64,000 bases of DNA from Jannaschia sp. M317 (GTDB taxonomy: Bacteria > Pseudomonadota > Alphaproteobacteria > Rhodobacterales > Rhodobacteraceae): contig NZ_CP081155.1 of NCBI RefSeq assembly GCF_025141175.1, positions 3,253,001 through 3,317,000 on the forward strand, written 5' to 3'. Under the pieces are notes generated by a model that saw nothing but the letters and a program-made list of their open reading frames with translations, made no database searches and was not told the DNA's origin. The stretch's first letter is position 1, and each line of letters starts with the position of its first letter. The position numbers and the translations under genes are program-made. Below, in pieces: positions 17,677 to 26,045 of the stretch.

Positions 17677-18930
17677 TCAGTCCTCCTGCCCGGCCCAGCC
17701 GAGCCACACGGCTGCGGTCCAGGTGAATGTCTTGCCGCCCGCAGGCGTCCCGTCGCCGGGGTGGTAGTATTCTGCAAACCCCTGCCGCCTGATCAGATCG
17801 GCGGTATCCGCCTTCAGGCGCGCGGCTTCCTGCGTCAGGCCCTGCTCTTCCAGGCCGAAGCCGATCAGACAGTTCATGATCGGCCAGATCGGCCCCCGCC
17901 AATAGCGCAGCGGCTCATACTTCGGCCCCTCCGGGTCGTAGCTGGGGATGCCCCAGCGCGCCGCGTCCCAGATCCGCGCCATCGGCGCCCGCATCCGGTC
18001 GTCGGCCACGCCGCCATACCAGCACAGGCAAGAGGCGTTGGTGACCACGCCCGACCATTCGCCAGTCAGCACGTCGCGGGAATCGTAACTGCCGATCCCG
18101 TCGTTCCAAAGGCTCGCGGCTCCGGCCTCCAGGGTCTCGATCCAGCCCGCGATGTCCGACGTATCCATCCCCAGCGCCTCGCCCGTGGCCAGCAGGTCGC
18201 GGTGCGCACGCAACAGGATAAAGGTCATCGTCGGATCGGCCACCCGGAACGGGTTGTTCGCCTTGATCTCGGCGTGGTCCCAATTGCAGGCGACCCCGAA
18301 CTGCACCAAGGCGATATAGCGATCATAGTCGAACTTGGTCGGCCGCATCGCCGGGTCCACGTGGCCGGTGTCGCGCCGGGTGTATTCCCCCACGCCCGAG
18401 GGATCGACCGCCGCCAGCGCCCCATCCCAATCGGGGGCATTGTCGCGCCCTGCTTCCCAGGGATGCGTGATGCAGCAGGCGCCGTCATCGTCCAGACGCC
18501 AGTCCATGAACCACTGATGCCAGCGTTTCAGCCCCGGCCAGATCGCGCGCAACCGGTCAGCGCCTGCCTCTGGGTTGGCGTCGTACATGCGCCGCGCAAA
18601 ACTGGCCGCCACCGGCGGTTGACTGATGCCCGACGATGCAATGGGCCCGCGCCCCTGCCAGACATCCGGTCCAGGATAATAGCCGGGGTCCTGCCGGTGG
18701 AACAGGATATGCGGAAGCATTCCGTCGTCCCATTGGCCGGACATCAACGTCTCCAACTCCTGCCAGCCACGCCCCACGTCGAAGGTCGAAAACCCCCAGG
18801 CCGCAAAGGCCGAGTCCCAGTTCCACTGGTAGGGGTACAGCCCTGCGGTCGGCACCGTATATCCGCCCCGGTCGTTGCCGGTCAGGATCGCGCGGCCCTG
18901 CGCGTTCAGATCTTGAGTCATGTCGCTCAT
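17677..18930 (-). CDS. GH63/MGH-type alpha-glycosidase
   Basis: A 417-residue (alpha/alpha)6-barrel glycosidase with no signal peptide, so cytoplasmic. Motifs match the mannosylglycerate/glucosylglycerate hydrolase-like branch of GH63: YPYQWNWDSAFAAWGF (about 33-48), HPWEAGRDNAPDWD (about 157-170; the D of DN is the place of the general acid), RPTKFDYDRYIALV and RYWRGPIWPIMN (about 340-351). This branch releases a hexose from small glycosides such as glycosyl-glycerates. The start overlaps the permease stop by ATGA. Substrate is inferred from family and operon only. Confidence 0.8.
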   Translation of the reverse strand: MSDMTQDLNAQGRAILTGNDRGGYTVPTAGLYPYQWNWDSAFAAWGFSTFDVGRGWQELETLMSGQWDDGMLPHILFHRQDPGYYPGPDVWQGRGPIASSGISQPPVAASFARRMYDANPEAGADRLRAIWPGLKRWHQWFMDWRLDDDGACCITHPWEAGRDNAPDWDGALAAVDPSGVGEYTRRDTGHVDPAMRPTKFDYDRYIALVQFGVACNWDHAEIKANNPFRVADPTMTFILLRAHRDLLATGEALGMDTSDIAGWIETLEAGAASLWNDGIGSYDSRDVLTGEWSGVVTNASCLCWYGGVADDRMRAPMARIWDAARWGIPSYDPEGPKYEPLRYWRGPIWPIMNCLIGFGLEEQGLTQEAARLKADTADLIRRQGFAEYYHPGDGTPAGGKTFTWTAAVWLGWAGQED

Positions 18931-20153
18931 CCTTTGACGCTCCCGGCCGTCAGGCCCTTCGTCATGAATTTTTCGAGGCCAAGGAAGATCACCATGATCG
19001 GCAGCGTGGCGATCACCGCGCCCGCCATCAGGTGTTGTCTTGGCACTTCGGAGGAATTGAGGGCCGAAACCCCGCGTGTCAGCGTGAAGATTCCGGGATC
19101 ATCCAGCAGCATGAAAGCCAGCAGGAACTCGTTCCAGGCAATCATGAACACATAGAGCGATACCGAAGCCAGCGCCGGCAGAGACAGCGGCAGCGTGATC
19201 TTCCAGATCACCTGCAACCGAGACAGCCCGTCCATCAGCCCGGCCTCTTCAACCTCGGCCGGAAGCCCCCGGAAATAGCCCTGCAACATGTACAAGGCGA
19301 CCGGGATCGTCGTGACCGGATAGATCATCAGCAGCCCAGGGATGGAATTGCGCAGCCCGGTGACGCTGAAGGCGATGTAGATCGGCAGCGCCAGAACGAT
19401 CATCGGCACCATGTAGATCAGCAGGATAGACCGCGAAAACGCCGCCCGCCCCCGGAACTTCAGCCGCGCCACCGCATAGGCCCCCGGCACCGAAAACAGC
19501 AGCGTCAGGATGACGGTGAACACCGAGACGTAGAACGAGGTCCACAGATAGCTGCCGAAGCCATAGTCGCGGAACAGCTCCTGATAGGACCGCAGCAGGC
19601 CCCAGCCCTTTTCCCAGTCCAGCGAAAAGTCGAGCGGGTTCTGCAACAACGCCTGCTGCGACTTCAGCGAGGTCATGACCATCACATAGAACGGAATGGC
19701 GATCATCGCGGTAAAGAAGACGTAGCCGAAGCCGGTCAGGAAAGCGATGATCGCCTCCTCCCACTCGTGTTTGGTCGCATCGCCTTTGGGCAATGGCGCG
19801 CACATCTTGCGCAGGCCCAGCCCCGTGCCGATTGCCACGGCCAACTGCCCGAACAGGTTGGACCCAAGACTGGATTCCGCCAGCAAGGGGCCGAAGCCGA
19901 CCCAGCCCAGAACCACCAGCGCCAGCGCGGCAGGCCACAGCCATTGCCGGTTCCAGACAGCCGCGAACCCGACCAGAGCCCCCCAACCCAACGAGGGCAG
20001 GATCAGCGGGCGAAACAGATCGCCGGTGGCGAAGGCCATGACGACCGCCACGGCAACGGCCACGGTAAAGGTCCAGAGCGCCCCAAGAACGGCACCGGTC
20101 ACCGAACCATTGCGCCAAATCGGCCCGCCGGTGTTCACATCGGTCGCGCTCAT
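18927..20153 (-). CDS. Sugar ABC permease (MalG type) with an N-terminal membrane extension
   Basis: A 408-residue inner-membrane permease. The C-terminal about 275 residues are a standard MalG-like component: FYVMVMTSLKSQQ near 155-167, and the EAA loop GLPAEVEEAGLMDGLSRLQVIWKITLPLSLPALA that docks on the ATPase. Unusually, about 130 residues precede this, with three or four extra hydrophobic segments (about 18-42, 48-66, 71-88, 100-114). The ATG at 20153 follows GGGAGG; the frame is open further upstream but through the repeat element, without similarity to permeases. Confidence 0.9.
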   Translation of the reverse strand: MSATDVNTGGPIWRNGSVTGAVLGALWTFTVAVAVAVVMAFATGDLFRPLILPSLGWGALVGFAAVWNRQWLWPAALALVVLGWVGFGPLLAESSLGSNLFGQLAVAIGTGLGLRKMCAPLPKGDATKHEWEEAIIAFLTGFGYVFFTAMIAIPFYVMVMTSLKSQQALLQNPLDFSLDWEKGWGLLRSYQELFRDYGFGSYLWTSFYVSVFTVILTLLFSVPGAYAVARLKFRGRAAFSRSILLIYMVPMIVLALPIYIAFSVTGLRNSIPGLLMIYPVTTIPVALYMLQGYFRGLPAEVEEAGLMDGLSRLQVIWKITLPLSLPALASVSLYVFMIAWNEFLLAFMLLDDPGIFTLTRGVSALNSSEVPRQHLMAGAVIATLPIMVIFLGLEKFMTKGLTAGSVKG

Positions 20154-20169
20154 CGTGCCGCCTCCCACT

Positions 20170-20216
20170 TCTCTGCTTGAAAAATATCCCGGGGGGTGTG
20201 GGGGGCTGGCCCCCCG
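20170..20216 (+). repeat. Dispersed G-rich intergenic element, copy 2
   Basis: CTTCTCTGCTTGAAAAATAT, CCC, then G-runs ending in a GGGGGGC-TG-GCCCCCC stem-like block. It lies between the two permease genes, in the orientation opposite to their transcription. Same pattern as 8608 and 42107. Confidence 0.6.
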
Positions 20217-20259
20217 CTTGCCCGGTCGGACCGGCCCCGCCGGTTCGAGACGATGCGCA

Positions 20260-21516
20260 TCACAGGCCCTCCTCCTGGCTGATGAAGCGGAAGAACAGCG
20301 CCGCAAAGACCAGCAGCGTACCGAACACGACGACCGCCACAGCCGCCCCGGCACCGATGTTGGAAATCGCAAAGGCCTGCTCATAGACGTTCACCGTCAA
20401 GGTCCGCGTCCCGGCGTTGCCCCCTGTCAGCAGGAAGATGTCGTCGAACTTGTTGAAGGTCCAAATGAAGCGCAGCAGGAACAGCACCGACAGGATGCCC
20501 AGCAGCATCGGCAACGACAGATAGCGGAACTTCTGGAACGGGCTGGCCCCGTCCATATCGGCCGCCTCGTACATGTCGGTGTCGATCGACTGCATCCGCG
20601 CCAGGATGAACAGGAACGACAGCGGAAAATAGCGCCAGATCTCGAACACGGTGACCATGATCAAGGCCAGGGGCCGGTCGCCGAAGAAGTTGATCGGCGC
20701 ATCCGTCACGCCCATCTGCAGCAGCAGCGCGTTGACCGAGCCGGAAAACGGGTTGAACAGCGTCACCCAGGTAAAGGCCACCGCAATGACCGGGGCCACG
20801 TAAGGGAAAAGGTACAGGCCCCGCAGCAACCCCTGCCCCCTGAACGACTGGTTGAGCAGCAGCGCCGCCATCAACCCGACACCCAGCGCGCCGATGGTGC
20901 CGACGATGGTGTAGAACGCAGTGGCGAACAGGACCGAGCCGAAGTCGCGGGCGCTGAACACCTTGGTGAAGTTCTCCAACGTGAAGTCGAAGTTGGTGAG
21001 GATGAAATCGCCCTCTCCGCGCAGAACGGCGGGGCTGTCCTCGTTGTCGACGGGATTGGCGGCGAACGCCGGCCCGATGACCGCCGGAATGGTCACCCGC
21101 TCGCGGAAGCGGCCTTCGACATCGCCCCAGTCACAATCCAGATTGCGCCCGTCCAGGGTGCAGGGCGCGGGCACGGCGCCCACAATCAGCCCCTCGGGGA
21201 TCACATCCGAGAAGCCGACCCCGGTCATCGTCGCATCCGCGGACGACAGCCGCAGGCGATAATCGATGCCCAATTCGGCACCTTCGGACATGTCGCGCCC
21301 GCGCCAGCCCTCGTTCATCACGACGGTCGGTGGCCGAAGGTCCGAAAGCTCGACCGGTTTCACGGAGATCCAGAAGATCGCCAGGAGCGGCAGCAGCACG
21401 ACCAGCGACACGATCGCCAGCGTCGGGAACAGCAGGCCCCAGGCCAGTCGCGCCTCACGTTTGGCAAGCGGCCCCGGCCCCTTGGGCGGAGTAGGAGAAT
21501 GCGTCGTATCTGTCAT
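20260..21516 (-). CDS. Sugar ABC permease (MalF type) with a DUF11-like periplasmic insertion
   Basis: A 418-residue permease. Membrane segment 1 is at about 26-50 and the other five lie after about 190; the EAA loop reads DMYEAADMDGASPFQKFRYLSLP. Between segments 1 and 2 lies a loop of about 130 residues, much longer than in most MalF-type proteins except MalF itself, whose insert is elsewhere. Its middle (about 80-145) has the look of a DUF11-type beta-sandwich: TGVGFSDVIPEGLIVGAV, then a Cys at 119, LDC at 126-128, then RVTIPAVIG. It should sit in the periplasm and might touch the binding protein. Confidence 0.9.
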   Translation of the reverse strand: MTDTTHSPTPPKGPGPLAKREARLAWGLLFPTLAIVSLVVLLPLLAIFWISVKPVELSDLRPPTVVMNEGWRGRDMSEGAELGIDYRLRLSSADATMTGVGFSDVIPEGLIVGAVPAPCTLDGRNLDCDWGDVEGRFRERVTIPAVIGPAFAANPVDNEDSPAVLRGEGDFILTNFDFTLENFTKVFSARDFGSVLFATAFYTIVGTIGALGVGLMAALLLNQSFRGQGLLRGLYLFPYVAPVIAVAFTWVTLFNPFSGSVNALLLQMGVTDAPINFFGDRPLALIMVTVFEIWRYFPLSFLFILARMQSIDTDMYEAADMDGASPFQKFRYLSLPMLLGILSVLFLLRFIWTFNKFDDIFLLTGGNAGTRTLTVNVYEQAFAISNIGAGAAVAVVVFGTLLVFAALFFRFISQEEGL

Positions 21517-21571
21517 GACAATGCCCTTGGCGTGGGTTGCCGGGGCGCAGGACGCGCCCCGGCGGGGTGGC

Positions 21572-22915
21572 TCACTCGACGGCGGCCAGTTCTTCGTTCA
21601 TCAGCGCGACGGTATCCGCAGCCGAGCGTTCGCCGTCCACGAACTCCCGGACCAGGCGGTTGAACACCTGGGCGTTGATGATCTTGGAGGCCAGCGCCAG
21701 CTGCCCGTCCTCGACGCCCCAACGCTGCGCGACATCCAGACCGCCCACGATCTCGTCGATCATCGACGCCTCATAGAGGTCTGCCAGCGGAGCCTTGCGG
21801 TCGACGCCGACCGGCAGGGCCTGCCAGGCCTTCACGTTGGCTTCGGGGTCGGTGCCGTCACCGCGACGCACGGGGAACTTGCCCTCGGGTGCCATGGACA
21901 GCATCGGCGCATAGCCCTCGCCCATCAGGAACTCGACGAACTGCATGGCGCTGTCGGTGTCCGCGTCGGCAGTGATGCCCATGTAGCGGACATCACCCCA
22001 GGCCGCGCCATCGGGGTTCGACGGACCGGCAAAGGTGGTGACAACGCCGGTCTTCGACGCCAGCTCGGACGAGGTGGGATCGTCGGTGATGGTGGGCGGG
22101 GCGCTGTCGCGCAGACCGGCCAGTTCGTCCAGGATGAAGGGCGACCAGATGATCATCGCCGCCTGACCTGCGAAATACAGCTCGCGGGATTGCTGCCAGA
22201 ACAGGTCCCCGTCCGGGCTGGCGTCGACGATCTTCTTGTAGAACTCCAGCACTTCGGTCGTGGCGTCCACGTCCAGTTCGGCCAGGCCGTCGGCATCGAC
22301 CGGCGACACGCCGTTGGCCAGGAACACATGTTCCAGAACCTGGGACATGAAGCCCTCGTCAACCTTGGTGGCGGCAACGAAACCATACATCTCCGGCGGG
22401 TTGTGCAGGGCCTCCAGCGCGGCCTCGACGGCGGCGTAGGTGGTCGGCGCCTCCAGGCCCGCCGCGTCGAACAGGTCCTTGCGATAGACCAGCATCTGCG
22501 TCCAGCCATCGACCGGAACCGAGGTAAAGCCGCCCTCGTAGGCCGCCATGCCCAGCGCGCCGGGCGCAAAGGTGTCCTGACCCAGCATCTCGATCACGTC
22601 GGACGCGGCGTCGGTGTCCAGGATACCGGCTTCGGCCCAGGGCAACGCATACTGCAACGAGTGATAGATCACGTCCGGCAGGTCGCCTGCGGCAAAGGCC
22701 GCCGTGGCGCGGGTGCCCAGGTCGTTTTCGGTGACCGGGATGATTTCCACCTCGATGCCGGTGGCGGCGGTGAAGGCGGCGGCGACCTCTTCCTGGACGG
22801 CGACGCGCTCCGGCTGTTCCTCGGGCGTCCACATGCGGATGGTCTGGGCGCTGGCCATACCGGCGGTCAGCGCGGTGATGGCAGTTGCCGTCAGTAGCGT
22901 GTTGCGAAACGTCAT
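21572..22915 (-). CDS. Extracellular sugar-binding protein of the ABC importer
   Basis: A 447-residue family-1 solute-binding protein. The signal peptide is MTFRNTLLTATAITALTAGMASA, with cleavage before QTIRMW. The mature part shows the usual features: FTAATGIEVEIIPV early, AAFAAGDLPDVIYH near 75-88, WTQMLVYRKDLFDAAGLEAPTTY near 137-157, and FVEFLMGEGYAPMLSMAPEGKFPVRR near 325. It captures the substrate in the periplasm. The ATG overlaps the regulator stop (ATGA) and has a GAGGAAA site within the regulator gene. Confidence 0.93.
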   Translation of the reverse strand: MTFRNTLLTATAITALTAGMASAQTIRMWTPEEQPERVAVQEEVAAAFTAATGIEVEIIPVTENDLGTRATAAFAAGDLPDVIYHSLQYALPWAEAGILDTDAASDVIEMLGQDTFAPGALGMAAYEGGFTSVPVDGWTQMLVYRKDLFDAAGLEAPTTYAAVEAALEALHNPPEMYGFVAATKVDEGFMSQVLEHVFLANGVSPVDADGLAELDVDATTEVLEFYKKIVDASPDGDLFWQQSRELYFAGQAAMIIWSPFILDELAGLRDSAPPTITDDPTSSELASKTGVVTTFAGPSNPDGAAWGDVRYMGITADADTDSAMQFVEFLMGEGYAPMLSMAPEGKFPVRRGDGTDPEANVKAWQALPVGVDRKAPLADLYEASMIDEIVGGLDVAQRWGVEDGQLALASKIINAQVFNRLVREFVDGERSAADTVALMNEELAAVE

Positions 22916-24027
22916 GCGTTTCCTCCCTCTTGGTTGATCATCTTCTGGCGCAGGTGCGCCGAAGTCCGTGCGGGCGGCCCGTCAGAGCCCCCCTCTACAA
23001 GGGTGGCATCCGCCAACCAGCGCAGCGCCTCGGGCTCCGCCTCCCCCTTGATCCTTTCGATCAGCATCCGCGCCAAAGCCGCGCCCGCCGCCTTTGTGTC
23101 CACCTTCCAGGTGGTCAAGGGCGGGCTGGCATTCGCAGCCTCGGGGATGCCGTCATAAGCCATGATCGACACGTCCTGTCCGACCGTCAGCCCGCGTTCC
23201 TTGACCGCGCGGTACCCCCCCAGGGCCGCCTGATCGAGAACGTAGATAATCGCCGTGGGCGGGGCATCCCGGTCCAAAAGCTGCCGCGTCGCGCGCACGC
23301 CGTCGGCATGATCGCGCGCGCCCCAGACCACGTCCACCGGGGTCAGCCCCTCGGCCGCCATGGCCGTCAGGAACCCCTGGGTGCGCAGATGCGCATAGTT
23401 GTATTCCGACCCGCTGGTCACCAGCGCAATGTCCCGGTGCCCCATCTCGACCAGCCGCCGCACGCCCGCACGCATCGCGGCCCCGCCACGGATGTCGTAG
23501 TAGCTGATCCCGGTCAGATCCTCGCACCGACCATAGAGAACGAACGGCACGCCTTTTTCGCGCAGATACTCGATCCGCGGGTCTTTGCGCAGGGTCCGTT
23601 GCAGGATGAAACCATCGGCCTTGCGGTCCTCGATCAGCCCGTCCAAGACGTCGCGCATCTGCTCGCCCGAGGGGGCGGTGGCCACCGTCAGCGTCCAGCC
23701 CTGAGCGCCTGCTGCCGTCGTCACGCCCGCCAGAAAATCGGTCAGGAATGGCGAGTGTCCGTCATGTTCGCTGACCTCCATCACGAGACCCAGCGCCTTG
23801 GCCCGCCCCGTACGGATCGCCTGCGCCTGCGCCATCGGACGATAGCCCAGCCGGTCAGCCGCCCGCTGCACACGCGCACGGGTTGCCTCGGCGATATCGG
23901 GATACCCGTTGAGCGCCCGACTGACCGTTCCCTTGGTCAATCCGGTCTCAGCAGCAAGCTGAGCGATGGTGACGCGCGCACCTTTCCCGTCCACGCGAAC
24001 ACGTGTCATGCCGTTGGCAATCTGCAC
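22912..24027 (-). CDS. LacI-family transcriptional regulator of the sugar operon
   Basis: A 371-residue regulator. The N-terminal helix-turn-helix is VTIAQLAAETGLTKGTVSRALNG (about 19-41), followed by the hinge helix RVQRAADRLGYRPMAQAQAIRTGRA. The C-terminal periplasmic-binding-like domain (about 75-340) binds the inducer. It is the first gene of the operon and overlaps the binding-protein gene, so it is autoregulated if the palindrome at 24064 is its operator. The start is GTG at 24027, ahead of which lies GGGAGG; an ATG at 24009 has no such site. Confidence 0.93.
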   Translation of the reverse strand: MQIANGMTRVRVDGKGARVTIAQLAAETGLTKGTVSRALNGYPDIAEATRARVQRAADRLGYRPMAQAQAIRTGRAKALGLVMEVSEHDGHSPFLTDFLAGVTTAAGAQGWTLTVATAPSGEQMRDVLDGLIEDRKADGFILQRTLRKDPRIEYLREKGVPFVLYGRCEDLTGISYYDIRGGAAMRAGVRRLVEMGHRDIALVTSGSEYNYAHLRTQGFLTAMAAEGLTPVDVVWGARDHADGVRATRQLLDRDAPPTAIIYVLDQAALGGYRAVKERGLTVGQDVSIMAYDGIPEAANASPPLTTWKVDTKAAGAALARMLIERIKGEAEPEALRWLADATLVEGGSDGPPARTSAHLRQKMINQEGGNA

Positions 24028-24063
24028 CTTACAAGGTCCTCCCTTGCGAGTCAGATTGTGCCA

Positions 24064-24079
24064 CCGAAACCGGTTTCGG
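24064..24079. promoter_or_regulatory. LacI-type operator
   Basis: A perfect 16-base palindrome, CCGAAACCGGTTTCGG, with the central CG of LacI/GalR-family operators. It is 37 bases upstream of the regulator's GTG, so binding should block the operon promoter. Only one copy was seen. Confidence 0.82.
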
Positions 24080-24123
24080 CAAGAATTTTTCCGATTACTT
24101 TGCAGGCATTTCGCGCAACATCA

Positions 24124-24156
24124 GAAAGCCCGCCACGCAGGATGCGTGACGGGCTT
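24124..24156 (-). terminator. Hairpin terminator after hppD
   Basis: On the minus strand, arms GAAGCCCGTCACGCA and TGCGTGGCGGGCTTTC with a TCC loop and one G-T pair, then TCTGATG. It lies 90 bases beyond the hppD stop and upstream of the sugar operon. Confidence 0.7.
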
Positions 24157-24245
24157 CATCGAAAACCGAGAAATGTGTCCGTTTTTACAGGGCCATACGG
24201 GTCCCGACCGCAGCGTGATCCTCGCCGCCGCCAGCGTCCGAATAC

Positions 24246-25352
24246 CTAGCCCGCTTTCAGGACGCCCCTGTCGATCTGATCCTGCTCGATCGCCTCGAAC
24301 AAGGCCTTGAAGTTGCCTTCGCCAAAGCCGTCGTCGCCCTTGCGCTGGATGAACTCGAAAAAGATCGGTCCGATGCAGGTCTTGGAAAAGATCTGCAACA
24401 GGATGCGCGTCTCGCGCCCCTGCCCGCCATCAAGTTCGACCACACCTTCGCCGTCGATCAGAATGCCGTGCTTTTCCAGCGCGTCCAGCGGCTCTTCGTG
24501 ACCGGCGACCCGGTCCTGCGACAGGGGGTAATAGGTGGCGGGCGGCTTTGGCATGAACTTGACGCCGTTGGCGGCGATGGCATCGACCGACTCGTAGATG
24601 TCCTTGGCCCCGACCGCGATGTGCTGAATGCCCTCACCGTTGTAACGCTTGAGGTATTCGACGATCTGCCCGGTCTCGCCCCGGTCCTCGTTGATCGGAA
24701 TCCGAATCCGTCCGCAGGGCGAGGTCAACGCGCGCGACAGCAGGCCCGAATGCTTGCCCTGGATGTCGAAGAACCGGATTTCGCGGAAGTTGAACAGATC
24801 GCCGTAGAATTTGAACCAGACGTCCATGTTCCCTTTGTGGACGTTGTGCGTGAGGTGATCGAGGTAGTGAAAGCCGACGCCCGCAGGGTGCGCGTTCGCG
24901 ATCCAGTCGAACTCCGCGTTGTAAGGGGAAGCGTCGCGATACTGATCGATGAAATAGATCAGGCTGCCGCCGATCCCGACAATGGCGGGCGCGTCCAGCG
25001 ACTTTGCCCCTTCGAACGGCTTGCCCCCCTTGGACACGGCATAGGCAAAGGCATGATCGGCGTCGGCCACCCGCCAGCCCATCGCGGGCGCGCAGGGGCC
25101 GTGTTCGGCGACGAAATCCATCGCATGGCTGCCCGGCTCGGCGTTGATCAGATAGGTGATGTCGCCTTGCTGCCAGACTTCGATGGCGCGCGTCTTGTGG
25201 GTGGCGACATGCGTGTAACCTTGGCGCGTAAAGACGTCGCGCAAATCCTGGGGTGTCTCGCTGGCGAATTCGACGAACTCGAACCCGTCGGTGCCCGCGG
25301 GGTTCTCGGCGCTGATCTCGGCATAGGGGGCATCGTGAGGGAACGGACCCAT
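24246..25352 (-). CDS. hppD: 4-hydroxyphenylpyruvate dioxygenase
   Basis: A 368-residue iron enzyme that turns 4-hydroxyphenylpyruvate into homogentisate in tyrosine breakdown. The two vicinal-oxygen-chelate halves are visible. The iron ligands are the His of GFHYLDHLTHNV (about 161-172), the His of IQHIAVG (about 245) and the Glu of GPIFFEFIQRKG near 325. The C-terminal closing helix is GEGNFKALFEAIEQDQ. A divergent Lrp/AsnC-type gene and a shared palindrome suggest local control. No other homogentisate-pathway gene is in the window. Confidence 0.95.
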   Translation of the reverse strand: MGPFPHDAPYAEISAENPAGTDGFEFVEFASETPQDLRDVFTRQGYTHVATHKTRAIEVWQQGDITYLINAEPGSHAMDFVAEHGPCAPAMGWRVADADHAFAYAVSKGGKPFEGAKSLDAPAIVGIGGSLIYFIDQYRDASPYNAEFDWIANAHPAGVGFHYLDHLTHNVHKGNMDVWFKFYGDLFNFREIRFFDIQGKHSGLLSRALTSPCGRIRIPINEDRGETGQIVEYLKRYNGEGIQHIAVGAKDIYESVDAIAANGVKFMPKPPATYYPLSQDRVAGHEEPLDALEKHGILIDGEGVVELDGGQGRETRILLQIFSKTCIGPIFFEFIQRKGDDGFGEGNFKALFEAIEQDQIDRGVLKAG

Positions 25353-25464
25353 GGCATCTCTCCTGGCTGTTGGTTGGACTTATGCAACAGGGGGAACGCG
25401 GTGTATGCGCGAAGGTTGACGCGGTTCCGGCCCGGTCCGGTGGTTTCCCGCGCAAATCTTGCCT

Positions 25465-25478
25465 ATTTCGCGCGAAAT
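25465..25478. promoter_or_regulatory. Palindrome in the hppD/asnC divergent region
   Basis: A perfect 14-base palindrome, ATTTCGCGCGAAAT, lies 16 bases before the Lrp-type start and 112 before hppD. Such a site is a plausible binding place for the adjacent regulator; this is inference from location and symmetry. Confidence 0.5.
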
Positions 25479-25493
25479 CCGCATAATCCGGAA

Positions 25494-25946
25494 ATGGATG
25501 ACACCGACCGCCGCATTTTGCACCTGCTTCAACGGGACGCCAGCCTGACCGCCGATGCCTTGGGCCGGGCGCTTGGCCTGTCGGCCAGCCAGGCCGGTCG
25601 TCGCCGCGCCCGGTTGGAAGGCACGGGCGTCGTGCGCGCGACCGTGGTGCGCCTGGACCCCGCGCAGCTGGGTCTGGATGTGCAGGCCTTTGTTCAGGTG
25701 CAGATGACCAGCCATGCCCCCGTGCGCGCCCGCGCCTTTCTGCAACTGTTGGAGGCGGAACCGCGCGTCGCCTCGGTCTGGACCATGACCGGCGAGGCCG
25801 ATTATCTGCTGCGGGTCTGGTGTCGCGACCTGAGCAGCCTCAACGACCTCGTGCATCGGGTGCTGCTGCCACACGACGCCGTGGCGCGGGTTCAAAGTCA
25901 GATCGTGATGGATCAGCCCAAACGCGACAGCCCCCTGCCGGTATAG
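25494..25946 (+). CDS. Lrp/AsnC-family transcriptional regulator
   Basis: A 150-residue regulator. The N-terminal helix-turn-helix is MDDTDRRILHLLQRDASLTADALGRALGLSASQAGRRRARLE, the standard Lrp layout, followed by the AsnC ligand/oligomer domain (AFVQVQMTSHAP...; VWTMTGEADYLLRVW near 92-106). The ATG at 25494 gives the canonical MDxxDRxIL start. It is divergent from hppD, so control of tyrosine catabolism by an aromatic amino acid is likely but not shown. Confidence 0.92.
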   Translation: MDDTDRRILHLLQRDASLTADALGRALGLSASQAGRRRARLEGTGVVRATVVRLDPAQLGLDVQAFVQVQMTSHAPVRARAFLQLLEAEPRVASVWTMTGEADYLLRVWCRDLSSLNDLVHRVLLPHDAVARVQSQIVMDQPKRDSPLPV

Positions 25947-26045
25947 TGCCCCGACATCGGGGGCAGCCCGCCAAAGATAGGGGCGCGTGCGCGTATGTAC
26001 ATGCCGCCCGTTGTCCCCGGCGCGCGCCTGCCCTAGCGTCGACAC

